Shown: positions 7,134 through 16,723, numbered from the stretch's first letter. The stretch is DNA of 64,000 bases from Fibrisoma montanum (GCF_003583365.1 NZ_QXED01000019.1:1-64000); one strand, 5' to 3'. The notes: generated from the sequence alone by a model not told the origin. Numbers and translations: made by a program.

Positions 7134-9524
7134 ATGCTGCTCAACTACCTGAAAATCGCCTGGCGGAACCTGATTCGCAACAGAACTTACAGCATACTGA
7201 CCCTGCTGGGATTGGCCAGTGGCATGACCTGTGCCATTCTGCTGGGACTTTATGTCGGAGACGAGTTAAGTTTCGACCGGTATCATGCAAACGCGGAGCG
7301 AATAGTTCGCGTCAATCTGCACATCAAATGGTCGGACAATGAATACAAGCTCGGCATCGCGTCTGCCCCCATGGGACCTGCCTTACAACAGGACTATCCT
7401 GAGGTTAGGCACGTACTGCGAGTGAAGACCGGCAGCGAAACGCTGTTCCGGGTAGGTGATAAAGCGCTGTATGCGAAAGACGTTATCTACGCCGACTCGA
7501 CACTGTTTACCTTCTTTGATTATGACTTCGTCTCCGGCAGTCCGCATACAGCGCTTGCCAGTCCAAACAGCATCATATTAACGCAACAGTTAGCCCTGAA
7601 CCTGTTCGGGAAAACCGATGGCGTAGTGGGCCGCATCGTTACGGTGGGAGACGATCAGCCGCTTACAGTAGCTGGCGTCATTAGCCATGTTCCTGCCAAT
7701 CATCATCTGAAATTTGAGGCCATTTTACCGTATTCCAATCAGAAAATCAGCGGGGTCAATCTGAGTAAATGGGATAGCTTCAACTCGATGGTTTACCTCC
7801 TGTTGAATAAGGCCAGCGACCGCGGGAAGCTGGAAGGAAAAATGGCTGCCTTCTACCAAAAATACATAGCCCAGGCCATCGGGGATGATAACGGAAAGGA
7901 GGTTACGTTTACTATTACTTTCCAGCCGCTGGTAGACATGCACCTGCGCTCAACGCACCTGATGGGTGAAGAGAACGGCGGCAATATGGCCTACGTCTAC
8001 ACGTTCTCGGCCATAGGCTTGTTTATTCTTCTGATCGCCATTGTCAATTACGTCAACCTCGCCACAGCCCGTTCGGCAGGACGAGCCAAGGAAATCGGCA
8101 TTCGGAAAGCCATCGGTTCGTTACGTTTTCAGCTAGTAAAACAATTCCTGGCCGAATCGACCTTGTTATCGGTCGTAGCCCTTTCGGTGAGTTTACTCCT
8201 CCTGTATGCCCTGTTGCCGTTCTTCAACGACGTTTCGGCTAAGACGCTGACCATCGACGTAACGGATACGCAGACAGCCATGGTGTTGATCGCGTTTACG
8301 TTGTTGGTTGGCCTGATCAGCGGCTTATATCCCGCCCTTATCCTATCCCGTCTGAAACCGATTGTCATCCTTAAGGGCGCGTTCACAGCCGGCAAAAAAG
8401 GTGCTTTGCTCCGACAATCATTGGTGGTCCTGCAGTTTACGATCTCGATAATCATGATGGTTGGTACGATCATCGTGTATCAGCAGCTGCAGTATATGCG
8501 GCATACGCAATTAGGCTTCAATCAGGAACAGGTGCTTACCGTTCCGCTCAAATCGCCTTCCGTTCAGCAAGCCGCCAGGGTGCTGAAAACCAAGCTTCTG
8601 CAAAACCCGATCATCAACGGGGTAAGTCTGACGAACGGCTCGGTAGGCGGTGAAATGAACAACAAAACAACGTTCAGCTTTTACGCAGGCGGCCGGGAGC
8701 ATCCAGTTAGTACCGAGTACTTCTCGGTTGATCACGACTTCCTGGATGTCTTACAAATCAAGTTGAAAGCGGGGCGTAACTTTTCGCCTGACTTTGCCAG
8801 TGATTCGGCGGGTGCCGTACTCGTTAACGAAGCGATGCTCAGGCGATTAGGCTGGAAAAACCGTACCGCTGGTCTGATCGAGCTCGATACCCGAAAAATA
8901 CCGATTGCCGGCGTTATCAGCGATTTCCACCTGCGCTCGCTACACAACCAGATCGAACCGTTGGTACTGGTTCTCCACCCGGATCGGGGCGATAACTTAC
9001 TGATTCGGGTAGCGCCCCGGAACGTACCGGCGGCATTGGATTACGTAAGAGAAACGTACGAAGCGGTGAATCCCGGTCAGCCGTTCGAATACGCTTTCCT
9101 GGACCAGATCTTTGCCGAACAGTACCGCTCCGACGAGCGAAAGGGCGGCTTATTTCTGGGCTTCTCCGGCATAGCCATTTTCATTGCCTACCTGGGTTTG
9201 TTTGGTCTGGCTACGTTCACCGCTGAGCAGCGCACTAAAGAGATCGGTGTGCGGAAAGTGCTGGGGGCATCGGTTACCAGCATTGTAACCCTGTTATCCA
9301 AAGACTTTATGAAGCTGGTTTTCATCGCCATCGTACTGGCGACGCCCCTTGCCTGGTACGCCATGCATCAGTGGCTGCAAAACTTTGCCTACAAGATTGC
9401 CATTGACTGGTGGATGTTTGTGCTGGCGGGCGTTACGGCGGTTGCGGTCGCTGTCTTAACGATCAGCGTTCAAAGCATCAAAGCAGCCATAACAAACCCC
9501 GTGAACTCATTACGTACCGAATAG
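7134..9524 (+). CDS. FtsX/MacB-like permease (third of operon 1)
   Basis: This 796-residue paralogue carries two standard coupling motifs, AKEIGIRKAIGS and TKEIGVRKVLGA. Its C-terminal FtsX domain, with the ALxTPLAWYAMHQWL-type last helices, is the closest match in the window to that of the first permease, while the periplasmic domains are clearly different. The C terminus varies slightly (NPVNSLRTE). It is preceded by the second purine/pyrimidine hairpin and followed by a G/C heptad element and two genes for small exported proteins. No ATP-binding subunit is encoded nearby. Confidence 0.9.
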   Translation: MLLNYLKIAWRNLIRNRTYSILTLLGLASGMTCAILLGLYVGDELSFDRYHANAERIVRVNLHIKWSDNEYKLGIASAPMGPALQQDYPEVRHVLRVKTGSETLFRVGDKALYAKDVIYADSTLFTFFDYDFVSGSPHTALASPNSIILTQQLALNLFGKTDGVVGRIVTVGDDQPLTVAGVISHVPANHHLKFEAILPYSNQKISGVNLSKWDSFNSMVYLLLNKASDRGKLEGKMAAFYQKYIAQAIGDDNGKEVTFTITFQPLVDMHLRSTHLMGEENGGNMAYVYTFSAIGLFILLIAIVNYVNLATARSAGRAKEIGIRKAIGSLRFQLVKQFLAESTLLSVVALSVSLLLLYALLPFFNDVSAKTLTIDVTDTQTAMVLIAFTLLVGLISGLYPALILSRLKPIVILKGAFTAGKKGALLRQSLVVLQFTISIIMMVGTIIVYQQLQYMRHTQLGFNQEQVLTVPLKSPSVQQAARVLKTKLLQNPIINGVSLTNGSVGGEMNNKTTFSFYAGGREHPVSTEYFSVDHDFLDVLQIKLKAGRNFSPDFASDSAGAVLVNEAMLRRLGWKNRTAGLIELDTRKIPIAGVISDFHLRSLHNQIEPLVLVLHPDRGDNLLIRVAPRNVPAALDYVRETYEAVNPGQPFEYAFLDQIFAEQYRSDERKGGLFLGFSGIAIFIAYLGLFGLATFTAEQRTKEIGVRKVLGASVTSIVTLLSKDFMKLVFIAIVLATPLAWYAMHQWLQNFAYKIAIDWWMFVLAGVTAVAVAVLTISVQSIKAAITNPVNSLRTE

Positions 9525-9528
9525 CGTA

Positions 9529-9591
9529 GGGCCAGGGGCTAAGGGCGTGGGGTAACAAACCCTCCCCCAGCCCAGCGCCCTTAGCCCAAAC
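9529..9591. repeat. Heptad inverted repeat (GGGNNNN type)
   Basis: Nine consecutive 7-base words occur in exact phase: four of GGGNNNN form (such as GGGCCAG, GGGCTAA), a central word, then words beginning with CCC. The two arms contain a perfect 12-bp complement (9536-9547 with 9576-9587). It lies 5 bp after a permease stop codon. The following 100 bp before the next gene show no further structure. Confidence 0.8.
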
Positions 9592-9691
9592 CTGTGAAAA
9601 TTAACCGTTTAAAACCGCTGGTGCCAGGTAGTGGCGGTCAGACGTACCGTCAGACCATAGACCCAGCGTCCAACCCCCAAACTCAATACTC

Positions 9692-10156
9692 ATGAAGAAA
9701 GCAATCGCATCCGTTCTGCTGACCGTTTCGACAGTCAGCGCATTGGCCCAAACCACTCCGACCGACGACGTAGCGGGCGTCAAACAGGCGTGTTTCAACT
9801 ACATCGATACGTTCTACAAAGCCGATACAACGCTGGCCTACCAGAGCATTCATCCCAGTCTGCAAAAGCGTGGCTTCTCCTACAGCGAGAAAACGAGTTC
9901 CTATTCAAAGCAACTGGAAATGCCTTTCCCGGCCCTGATCCGGCTGGCCAGCACCTGGAACAAAGACGGCAAACGAGCCAACGCTGATTCGCCCAGAGTT
10001 GTAGACGTATTCGAAGTCGCCGACAAAACCGCAACGGCCAAAGTGACGGCCGTCTGGGGCATTGACTACATTCACCTGATGAAGGACAACGGTCGCTGGA
10101 TGATTGTCAACGTACTGTGGCAGTCTCCGCCGAAATCGTTGCAGGCAATGAAGTAG
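9692..10156 (+). CDS. Secreted NTF2-like (lumazine-binding-like) protein
   Basis: The 154-residue protein has a signal peptide (about 1-19, ending SALAQ) and a mature domain resembling the NTF2-like fold group that includes the Lumazine_bd_2 family: a first helix with AxxNYIDxFYKAD, a middle segment with HPSLQKRGFS, and a final strand pattern in which DYIHLMKDNGRWMIVNVLW is typical. The last strand motif is the strongest evidence. No catalytic residues can be assigned, and many members of this fold only bind small molecules. It sits inside the permease run between the third permease and another small exported protein, so its product may work at the periplasmic face of that system; this is inferred from position alone. 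Confidence 0.7.
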   Translation: MKKAIASVLLTVSTVSALAQTTPTDDVAGVKQACFNYIDTFYKADTTLAYQSIHPSLQKRGFSYSEKTSSYSKQLEMPFPALIRLASTWNKDGKRANADSPRVVDVFEVADKTATAKVTAVWGIDYIHLMKDNGRWMIVNVLWQSPPKSLQAMK

Positions 10157-10191
10157 CAGACCTATACCACAAACCTAAATTCCAAACCACT

Positions 10192-10836
10192 ATGAGACTT
10201 CTCCCTATTCTCATACTTCTGCTCACATCGAATTTAATCAACGCACAAACCGTCAAACTGACCGGTACAGGCCTGCCTGATTTAGATGGTGATTACCAGT
10301 TAGCGGGCACACTCAACGACCGCCCCCGTTACACCAAAACGGTTGGCCAAACGACTTACACAATCTTCTGCCGACGCGACGGCAAGGCCAGCGTGTGGAT
10401 GATTGAGGATGACAAGCAAAACAACTATTTCGGCACGAACGCGGCTACTGCCGAACCACCGTTGCAGGGCTGGGACGTTGGCCGGGCCGGTAAGGATCTG
10501 AACGCTAACTTTTCGTTGCTGGTCGATAAGTCGCCCGTTGCGGCTTCTGCCTCCGAGCCGCAAACCATTACCATCCGGTTAGCCAACAATCGAAATACAA
10601 CCCAGCGAATCATCGTCAGAACCTTGCTGGGTGGCAAGGAAACGGTACGGGCGCGGACGTATCAGCCAGCCGAAGTTTACGAATATCAGGTGGCTAACGG
10701 CACACAGTTGTACCTACTGACCGAACAGGAAGGTGACCTATTGATGAGCGGTAAGGGCAACCAGGTATCGGGGCGCTTATTGTTGACTGCCGATAAAGAA
10801 ATCGCCAACAAAACGTATCAGGCTTACCAAAACTAA
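10192..10836 (+). CDS. Secreted protein of unknown function
   Basis: Translation is assigned from the ATG at 10192, because it starts a good signal peptide (about residues 1-18, ending INAQ). An in-frame ATG at 10117 would place 25 non-signal residues in front and overlap the previous gene. The 214-residue product looks strand-rich, with a first half containing LPDLDGDYQLAG and a Cys-containing segment, and a second half in which TITIRLANNRNTTQRIIVRTL suggests a beta-sandwich. I do not recognise the family. The next permease starts 8 bp after its stop, so the two are very likely co-translated. Confidence 0.72.
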   Translation: MRLLPILILLLTSNLINAQTVKLTGTGLPDLDGDYQLAGTLNDRPRYTKTVGQTTYTIFCRRDGKASVWMIEDDKQNNYFGTNAATAEPPLQGWDVGRAGKDLNANFSLLVDKSPVAASASEPQTITIRLANNRNTTQRIIVRTLLGGKETVRARTYQPAEVYEYQVANGTQLYLLTEQEGDLLMSGKGNQVSGRLLLTADKEIANKTYQAYQN

Positions 10837-10844
10837 CACCAACC

Positions 10845-13292
10845 ATGCTCCGGAACTACGTTAAAATCGCGCTCCGTACCCTGTGGAAGAGCCGCGTCTA
10901 CACGACCATCAATCTGGCAGGTCTGGCCATTGCGATGGCGTTCTGTCTGCTGATCTACCTGTACATCCGGCACGAGTACAGTTTCGACCGTTTCCACGCC
11001 AAAGCGGACCGCATCTACCGCCTTGACTACATCGACAATGTCAATGCGTCCATGAACTGGTCAACGGGGTTCCTCAGCTCACTCAGTCCGAAGGATAACA
11101 AGCGGCTGGTACGTTTGCCCTACCCCATTGCCCCAGCCATCAAACAACAGTTACCAGACGTCCAGAACGCCGTACGCTTCACCGAAAGTCAGGCGCTGAT
11201 GCGCGTTGGTGAGCAGATGGCCAGCGAAAAACTGTATTTCGTCGACCAGGCCTTTCTGGATATGTTCTCGTTTGCGCTCGTACACGGCGACCGCCCATCG
11301 GCGCTCCGCGAGCCAAACGACGTAGTGCTGTCGAAGAAACTGGCCGAGAAATATTTTGGCACCAGCAATCCGGTCGGTAGAGCGATCAAGCTGGACATTG
11401 ATGGGATGCAGCCGTTTACGGTGCGGGGCGTCATGGATGAAATTCCGTCGAACTCCAGTCTGAAACCCGATATGCTGGTGCGCATCGAGCGTAATCCGGC
11501 GTACAACGAATACGCCAACACAGTGGATAACTGCTTCTGCACAACCACAATGGTTGAGGTGAAAGCCGGCGTTGATCCGGTAGCTTTTCGCCGAAAGCTG
11601 AACGTCTTTGCCAACAACTACTTCAAAGGCATGATCAGCGACTGGAAGAAAAACAACCGGTTGCCGAAAGACAAACCGGGTTTGGAGCTAAAAGCCAAAG
11701 CTCTGGCCGATTTGCATTTCGACAGCGCCGTATACTTCCCCGAAGTCACCAATCCGCTGTATGCCTCTATTTTAGTGAGCATTGCCGTTCTGATGCTGTT
11801 TGTAGCCTGCGTCAATTACGTATCGCTGACGTTGGCCAATGCCGCCACACGCACGCAGGAAGTTGGCGTTCGGAAGGTGGTTGGTGCCGGCAAAGGTCAG
11901 GTCTGGCTCCAGTTGTGGACTGAAACGCAGCTCCTGACGCTCGGTGCCTTCGGTTTAACCTACGTACTAACAGCCGCTTTTCTGCCGACCTTTAACCAGT
12001 TCACCGGCCGCGACCTGCAGCTTGACTGGTCGGATTGGTGGCTTGTTGGGGGCAGTGCTGCGCTGGTCGTCATCATTGGCTTACTGGCCGGCGGTTATCC
12101 GGCTCTCGTACTGTCTGGCTACCGACCCATCAAATTACTGCGGGGCAATCAGACGTATCGGGTAAATCCTGTTCTGTCGCGGTCACTGGTCGTTGTGCAG
12201 TATGGCATTTGCCTGTTTCTGATGACGGCCGCCCTGGTGATGAATCGGCAGATGCGGTTTGTGGCACAGAAAGACCTCGGCTTTGACAAAGAACACGTAC
12301 TGGTGGTCAACAACTACGAAAAAAGCCCTGAGAAGGTGCAGCTATTGCGTGAGCGACTGACCAATCTCAAGCTGACCAATCCTGACCTGGTAGCCGTGAG
12401 CGGCACGTCCAGTTCACTGGGTCGTGGCACGAACATGTATTTTTATACGATCAACGACGAGGATACGTGGGTATACACGTTCGGGGTTGATTACGATTAC
12501 CTGTCCTTGCTCAATCTCAAACTGACTCAGGGGCGCAATTTCTCTACCAGGTTCCCCAGCGACACCGTCGAAGGTGGCCGAAAGGCAATCATCATCAATG
12601 AAACATTGGCCAAACGAATTGGTAAACAGTTTGCCCTTAATCGCCCAATCAAAGCCCTGGGCGACGCAGTCGTTATCGGCGTTGTGAAAGACTACCACTT
12701 CTCAACGCTCGAATCGAAGATTGAGCCAATGATGTTACGCGTCGATCCAAAAAGCGCCGGGCAGTTTCTGCTCAAACTCCGTGCGGGAGCCACACCAGAA
12801 ACCGTCGCCCGTTTGGGAAGTGACTGGAAGCGTGTCTCGGACGGCCAGCCCTTCAACTATACGTTTATGGATCAGGACATTGCCAAACAGTACGAGTCAT
12901 ACAGCCGCTGGATGAACATCATGGCATCGGCTACGTTGTTCGCTATTCTGGTAGCTTGCCTGGGCCTGTTCGGTTTGTCAGGTTTGAACGCGGCCAACCG
13001 CACCAAAGAGATTGGTATTCGCAAGGTATTGGGCGCCACCGTCTCGCAGTTGTTCATGCTGCTCAACCGCGAGACATTCCGGCTCGCAGCGCTGGCTTTT
13101 GTACTGGGTGTACCGGCCGCCTGGTGGCTGATGTCGAAGTGGTTACAGGACTTCGCCTACAAAGTCGACATTGGCTGGGACATCTTCGCCCTATCCGGTG
13201 TCGCGGGTCTGCTGACAGCGGCATTAGCCGTTAGTTTCCATACCGTGAAAACCGCTCTGATGAATCCTGTGAAGAGTTTGCGTACTGAGTAG
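10845..13292 (+). CDS. FtsX/MacB-like permease (fourth of operon 1)
   Basis: At 815 residues this is the longest permease in the run. The extra length lies in the first periplasmic domain, which carries a Lys/Arg-rich insertion after the first helix and the sequence CFCTT (two cysteines) near residue 227. Coupling motifs are TQEVGVRKVVGA and TKEIGIRKVLGA. In the second cytoplasmic loop, SGLNAANRTKEIG replaces the usual TAEQRTKEIG. The gene begins 8 bp after a gene for a small secreted protein and is followed by a heptad repeat and a beta-propeller lipoprotein gene, suggesting that each permease is paired with its own extracytoplasmic partner. Confidence 0.9.
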   Translation: MLRNYVKIALRTLWKSRVYTTINLAGLAIAMAFCLLIYLYIRHEYSFDRFHAKADRIYRLDYIDNVNASMNWSTGFLSSLSPKDNKRLVRLPYPIAPAIKQQLPDVQNAVRFTESQALMRVGEQMASEKLYFVDQAFLDMFSFALVHGDRPSALREPNDVVLSKKLAEKYFGTSNPVGRAIKLDIDGMQPFTVRGVMDEIPSNSSLKPDMLVRIERNPAYNEYANTVDNCFCTTTMVEVKAGVDPVAFRRKLNVFANNYFKGMISDWKKNNRLPKDKPGLELKAKALADLHFDSAVYFPEVTNPLYASILVSIAVLMLFVACVNYVSLTLANAATRTQEVGVRKVVGAGKGQVWLQLWTETQLLTLGAFGLTYVLTAAFLPTFNQFTGRDLQLDWSDWWLVGGSAALVVIIGLLAGGYPALVLSGYRPIKLLRGNQTYRVNPVLSRSLVVVQYGICLFLMTAALVMNRQMRFVAQKDLGFDKEHVLVVNNYEKSPEKVQLLRERLTNLKLTNPDLVAVSGTSSSLGRGTNMYFYTINDEDTWVYTFGVDYDYLSLLNLKLTQGRNFSTRFPSDTVEGGRKAIIINETLAKRIGKQFALNRPIKALGDAVVIGVVKDYHFSTLESKIEPMMLRVDPKSAGQFLLKLRAGATPETVARLGSDWKRVSDGQPFNYTFMDQDIAKQYESYSRWMNIMASATLFAILVACLGLFGLSGLNAANRTKEIGIRKVLGATVSQLFMLLNRETFRLAALAFVLGVPAAWWLMSKWLQDFAYKVDIGWDIFALSGVAGLLTAALAVSFHTVKTALMNPVKSLRTE

Positions 13293-13296
13293 CGTT

Positions 13297-13366
13297 GGGC
13301 AAGGGGCCGGGGGAATGGGGTTGACTACCTTACGCCCCTTGCCCTTATCTCCATGCCCTAAAACCC
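13297..13366. repeat. Heptad inverted repeat (GGGNNNN type)
   Basis: Ten words of seven bases run in exact phase from 13297 to 13366. The left arm has words such as GGGCAAG and GGGCCGG and the right arm words such as ACGCCCC and TTGCCCT. GGGCAAGGGGC at 13297-13307 is perfectly complementary to 13334-13344. It fills the gap between a permease stop and the next lipoprotein gene. Confidence 0.8.
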
Positions 13367-13372
13367 TTATTC

Positions 13373-14266
13373 ATGAAGATCACCCCGCCCATTTGCCTAC
13401 TCTTCGTTGCTATTTCGACCATGACCTGCAGGCAACAAACCGGACCTTATATGGGTCAGGAGTCACCCGGCAGGGAGGCCAAGTTATTTGCGCCGGGAGT
13501 CGTTTCCAAGGAGGGTCGCTACGAATATGGCTCCTACTTTTCCAACGATGGCAAGGAGTTTTACTACGCCGTCATCATCAATGGAAAGCCCCAGATTTGG
13601 GTTTCGCGCCTGGAAGATACTAGGTGGACTGATCCGGAAGTCGTGCTGGCCAGCGACAAGTACGAGTACAATGACCCGTTTCTGTCGCCCGACGGTAAGC
13701 GGCTGTTTTTCATCTCGGACCGAGCCCTGGACGGACAAGGCGACAAGAAGGATTTTGACATCTGGTACGTAGAGCGGAAGGACAACGGCTGGTCTGAACC
13801 GATCAGCTCAGGACCCGCCATCAACACCGACAAGAACGAATACTACATGTCGTTCACAACCGATGGCACGATGTACTTCTCATCCAACGGCGAAGGCGAG
13901 TCGCCTGCCAACAAAAACTATAATATCCGCTTTGCGAAGTTTTCGGGCGGTCAGTTTCAACCGTCGCAGAAGTTAGGCGACTCGGTGAATTCGGAGTATT
14001 ACGAAGCGGATGTCTTCGTTTCGCCCGACGAGCAATACGTTATCTTCTGCGCAGAACGGCCTGACGGTATGGGCCAGGGCGACTTGTACATCAGTTTCAA
14101 AGACGAGCAAGGCCAGTGGCAGAAGGCCAAAAACATGGGCAAAGCCATCAATACGGATAAATACGAGTTCTGCCCGTTTGTTTCCAGCGATGGCAAATAC
14201 TTGTTCTTTAGCCGCGATGGAGATATTTTCTGGATAAGTGCTGAGCTGATTCATACGCTTAACTAA
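13373..14266 (+). CDS. Beta-propeller (PD40/TolB-like) lipoprotein
   Basis: The 297-residue protein starts with a lipoprotein signal peptide whose likely lipidated Cys is residue 19 (STMTC). The rest consists of WD40-like PD40 repeats with the recurring pattern DPFLSPDGKRLFFISDR, YYMSFTTDGTMYFSSN, ADVFVSPDEQYVIFCAER and CPFVSSDGKYLFFSRD, four to five blades in all. Such repeats are found in TolB and in many Bacteroidota envelope proteins and usually mediate protein contacts. It is encoded between two permeases and flanked by heptad repeats, so a role as the extracytoplasmic partner of one of them is plausible but not shown. Confidence 0.85.
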   Translation: MKITPPICLLFVAISTMTCRQQTGPYMGQESPGREAKLFAPGVVSKEGRYEYGSYFSNDGKEFYYAVIINGKPQIWVSRLEDTRWTDPEVVLASDKYEYNDPFLSPDGKRLFFISDRALDGQGDKKDFDIWYVERKDNGWSEPISSGPAINTDKNEYYMSFTTDGTMYFSSNGEGESPANKNYNIRFAKFSGGQFQPSQKLGDSVNSEYYEADVFVSPDEQYVIFCAERPDGMGQGDLYISFKDEQGQWQKAKNMGKAINTDKYEFCPFVSSDGKYLFFSRDGDIFWISAELIHTLN

Positions 14267-14273
14267 TTTTTTT

Positions 14274-14332
14274 GCAAAGGACGCGGGATTGGTAGTGCCC
14301 TCCATGCCCCACGCCCTTTGCCCCAAGCCCTT
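14274..14332. repeat. Heptad inverted repeat (partly decayed)
   Basis: The right arm shows in-phase words such as ATGCCCC, ACGCCCT and TTGCCCC; the left arm (GCAAAGGACGCGGG at 14274-14287) pairs with it imperfectly. The left arm is short and only partly in the heptad pattern, so this copy looks eroded. It lies just before the fifth permease gene. Confidence 0.6.
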
Positions 14333-14341
14333 AAAAAAACC

Positions 14342-16723
14342 ATGTTAACCAACTATATCAAAACCACCTGGCGCACGCTGCTCCGTGACCGAAGCTACGC
14401 GCTGATCAACCTGACCGGCCTGACGCTCGGTCTTGGTGTGGCTATCGTGCTCTTCTGGATTGTGCGGTTTGAGTATAGTTTCGACCGCTACCATCGGAAC
14501 GCCGACCGGCTCTACCGGCTCATTTATAAAGCTCCGTACGGCGATAAAGGCTCGCACGTTCCACAGGGCGTTATCAAGGCGTTGAAAGAACAAGTTCCTG
14601 GCGTTGAGCAAGCGGCAAACACGCGCGCTATCGACTCAGATGGCTTAAAGGTTGGCCAGGCGGTCTACAACATAAAGCATGTGTTCTTTGCGCCACCCGA
14701 GTTCTTCGACATGATTGATGCCGAGTGGATCAGCGGCTCCCCTGGACAGTCGCTTAGCCAGCCGTATCAGGTGGTGCTCGATGAACCGACCGCCCAACGG
14801 CTTTTCAAGAATGGCGATGCGGTCGGTAAGACCCTTCGCGTTCGGGGTAACATCGACCTGACCGTATCGGGCATCATCCATCAAATGCCGGTTAACTCGG
14901 AGTTTCAGTTTCAGGTGCTGGCCTCCCGCGAAACGTTGAAACGGATTGAGCCAGAGTATGCCAATGAAAACTATTGGGGCGGGGGTGATTCGATGCACCA
15001 CGGCTACGTATTACTGAAACCGGGAGCATCCAAATCGGCCGTAGAAGCCACGCTGGCAAAGCTGGCGGCTCAGCACCAGAACGAATCAAAACGCAGCGGC
15101 TACGAACTGCTCCCGCTGGTCGACGTACACCGCGACACACAGAGTGATGCGGATCCATATAACTACGTCATACCGCAGTGGATGCTGTATACCCTGACCA
15201 GCATCGGCTTGTTCCTGATCGTCATTGCGGGCATTAATTTCGTAAACCTGGCCACGGTGCAGGCCGTACGGCGTAGCCGCGAAATCGCTGTTCGGAAAGT
15301 GCTGGGCAGCAGCCGGACCCAGTTGATTACGCAGTTTTTTGGCGAGACCGCTTTTCTGGTTTTCCTGTCCATCAGTTCAGGCGGGATGCTGGCTATGCAG
15401 TTGCTCCCCTACGCCGATCGCTTACTGACGACGCAGGTAGCGCAATCAACCGTCTGGGACCAGAACACCCTGCTATTCCTGGTACTGCTTGGTAGTATCG
15501 TAACCCTGCTGGCGGGTAGTTATCCGGCTCTGGTGTTATCGGGCTTCCAGCCGGTACGGGTATTTCGGAGCCGGTTAAGTACGCCGGATCGCGGCCGGAT
15601 TTCGCTACGTCAGGTGCTGGTCGTTACGCAGTTTGTTATTGCTCAGGTACTGGTCATTTGCACGCTGATCGGCACAAAACAAATTCGCTACTTCTACCAG
15701 ACCGATCTGGGGTTCAGTAAAGAAGCCGTCGTGACCGTCCGCATGCCGGACAAAGGGAACGCGGTTCTGCGGGAGCGGCTCCGCCGGCAACTGCAGCAGC
15801 ATCCGGCAATCAAAGACGTAGCTTTTGCCTTAACGACGCCGTCGAGCAACCGTAACTGGTGGTGGGGTACGGTACGTCACCGGAACCTGCCCAACGGCGA
15901 GTACGAGTTCCGGACTCAGTACGTCGATACAAACTACTTCCGCTTTTTCGGGATACCGCTGGTGGCGGGTCGGTCCTGGACACGCGCCGATACGAACACC
16001 GTAGCAATTATCAATGAAAAAGCCGCGCGTGATCTGGGGTTTAGAACGCCCGAAAACGCAATCGGTGAACGTATTAATCTCTACTACGACAAACCCTTTA
16101 CCATCATGGGTGTCGTGAAAGATTATCATTCGCAGAGCCTGAAGTCGAGTATTGTGCCGCACGTGTTTCTGTACGCTGACTGGAATTTCCAGGAAGCCAG
16201 TATCCGCATTGATCCAAAGCAGAAAACGGCCGCTCTTGCGCATATCGGTCAGCACTGGAAAGCACTGTTTCCGAACCACTACTACGATCCAAAATTCCTG
16301 GACGATACCCTCCGAACGTTTTACGAAGACGAACGAAAACTCATCAACTTCCTGACACTGCTCGCCATTGTCGGCATCTTCATCGGCTGCCTGGGCCTGT
16401 TCGGTCTGGTATCGTTCGTAGTAACGCAGCGTACCAAGGAGATTGGCGTGCGGAAAGTGCTGGGCGCTACGGTTGTCAATATTATAACGCTGTTATCAAC
16501 GGACCTCCTTCGGCTTATTCTTCTTGCCTTTATCCTTGCTGTACCCATTGGTTATTACGCGATGAGCCGGTTTCTGGAAGCATATACGTACAAGATTGAT
16601 ATCGAGTGGTCAGTATTTGCCCTGGCGGGGCTTCTGGCTATATTGGTTGCCTTGATAACGGTGAGCGTTCAGAGTATCAAGGCCGCGCTGATGAATCCCG
16701 TGAAGAGTTTGCGAACGGAGTAA
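14342..16723 (+). CDS. FtsX/MacB-like permease (fifth of operon 1)
   Basis: The start is placed at 14342, where the conserved permease N terminus (MLTNYIKTTWRTLLRDRSYA) begins; an ATG eight codons earlier lies in the heptad repeat and is unlikely. The 793-residue product has the standard plan, with coupling motifs SREIAVRKVLGS and TKEIGVRKVLGA. The second periplasmic domain has a Trp-rich stretch (NRNWWWGTV) not seen in its paralogues. The C terminus is NPVKSLRTE. It is the last permease of the run; a SusC gene follows after 150 bp with its own likely promoter. Confidence 0.9.
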   Translation: MLTNYIKTTWRTLLRDRSYALINLTGLTLGLGVAIVLFWIVRFEYSFDRYHRNADRLYRLIYKAPYGDKGSHVPQGVIKALKEQVPGVEQAANTRAIDSDGLKVGQAVYNIKHVFFAPPEFFDMIDAEWISGSPGQSLSQPYQVVLDEPTAQRLFKNGDAVGKTLRVRGNIDLTVSGIIHQMPVNSEFQFQVLASRETLKRIEPEYANENYWGGGDSMHHGYVLLKPGASKSAVEATLAKLAAQHQNESKRSGYELLPLVDVHRDTQSDADPYNYVIPQWMLYTLTSIGLFLIVIAGINFVNLATVQAVRRSREIAVRKVLGSSRTQLITQFFGETAFLVFLSISSGGMLAMQLLPYADRLLTTQVAQSTVWDQNTLLFLVLLGSIVTLLAGSYPALVLSGFQPVRVFRSRLSTPDRGRISLRQVLVVTQFVIAQVLVICTLIGTKQIRYFYQTDLGFSKEAVVTVRMPDKGNAVLRERLRRQLQQHPAIKDVAFALTTPSSNRNWWWGTVRHRNLPNGEYEFRTQYVDTNYFRFFGIPLVAGRSWTRADTNTVAIINEKAARDLGFRTPENAIGERINLYYDKPFTIMGVVKDYHSQSLKSSIVPHVFLYADWNFQEASIRIDPKQKTAALAHIGQHWKALFPNHYYDPKFLDDTLRTFYEDERKLINFLTLLAIVGIFIGCLGLFGLVSFVVTQRTKEIGVRKVLGATVVNIITLLSTDLLRLILLAFILAVPIGYYAMSRFLEAYTYKIDIEWSVFALAGLLAILVALITVSVQSIKAALMNPVKSLRTE

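Noticed and set aside
9529-14332. GGG-rich elements considered as CRISPR or transposon ends
   Set aside because: No constant direct repeat with unique spacers, no target-site duplication and no transposase; the structure is word-based and inverted.
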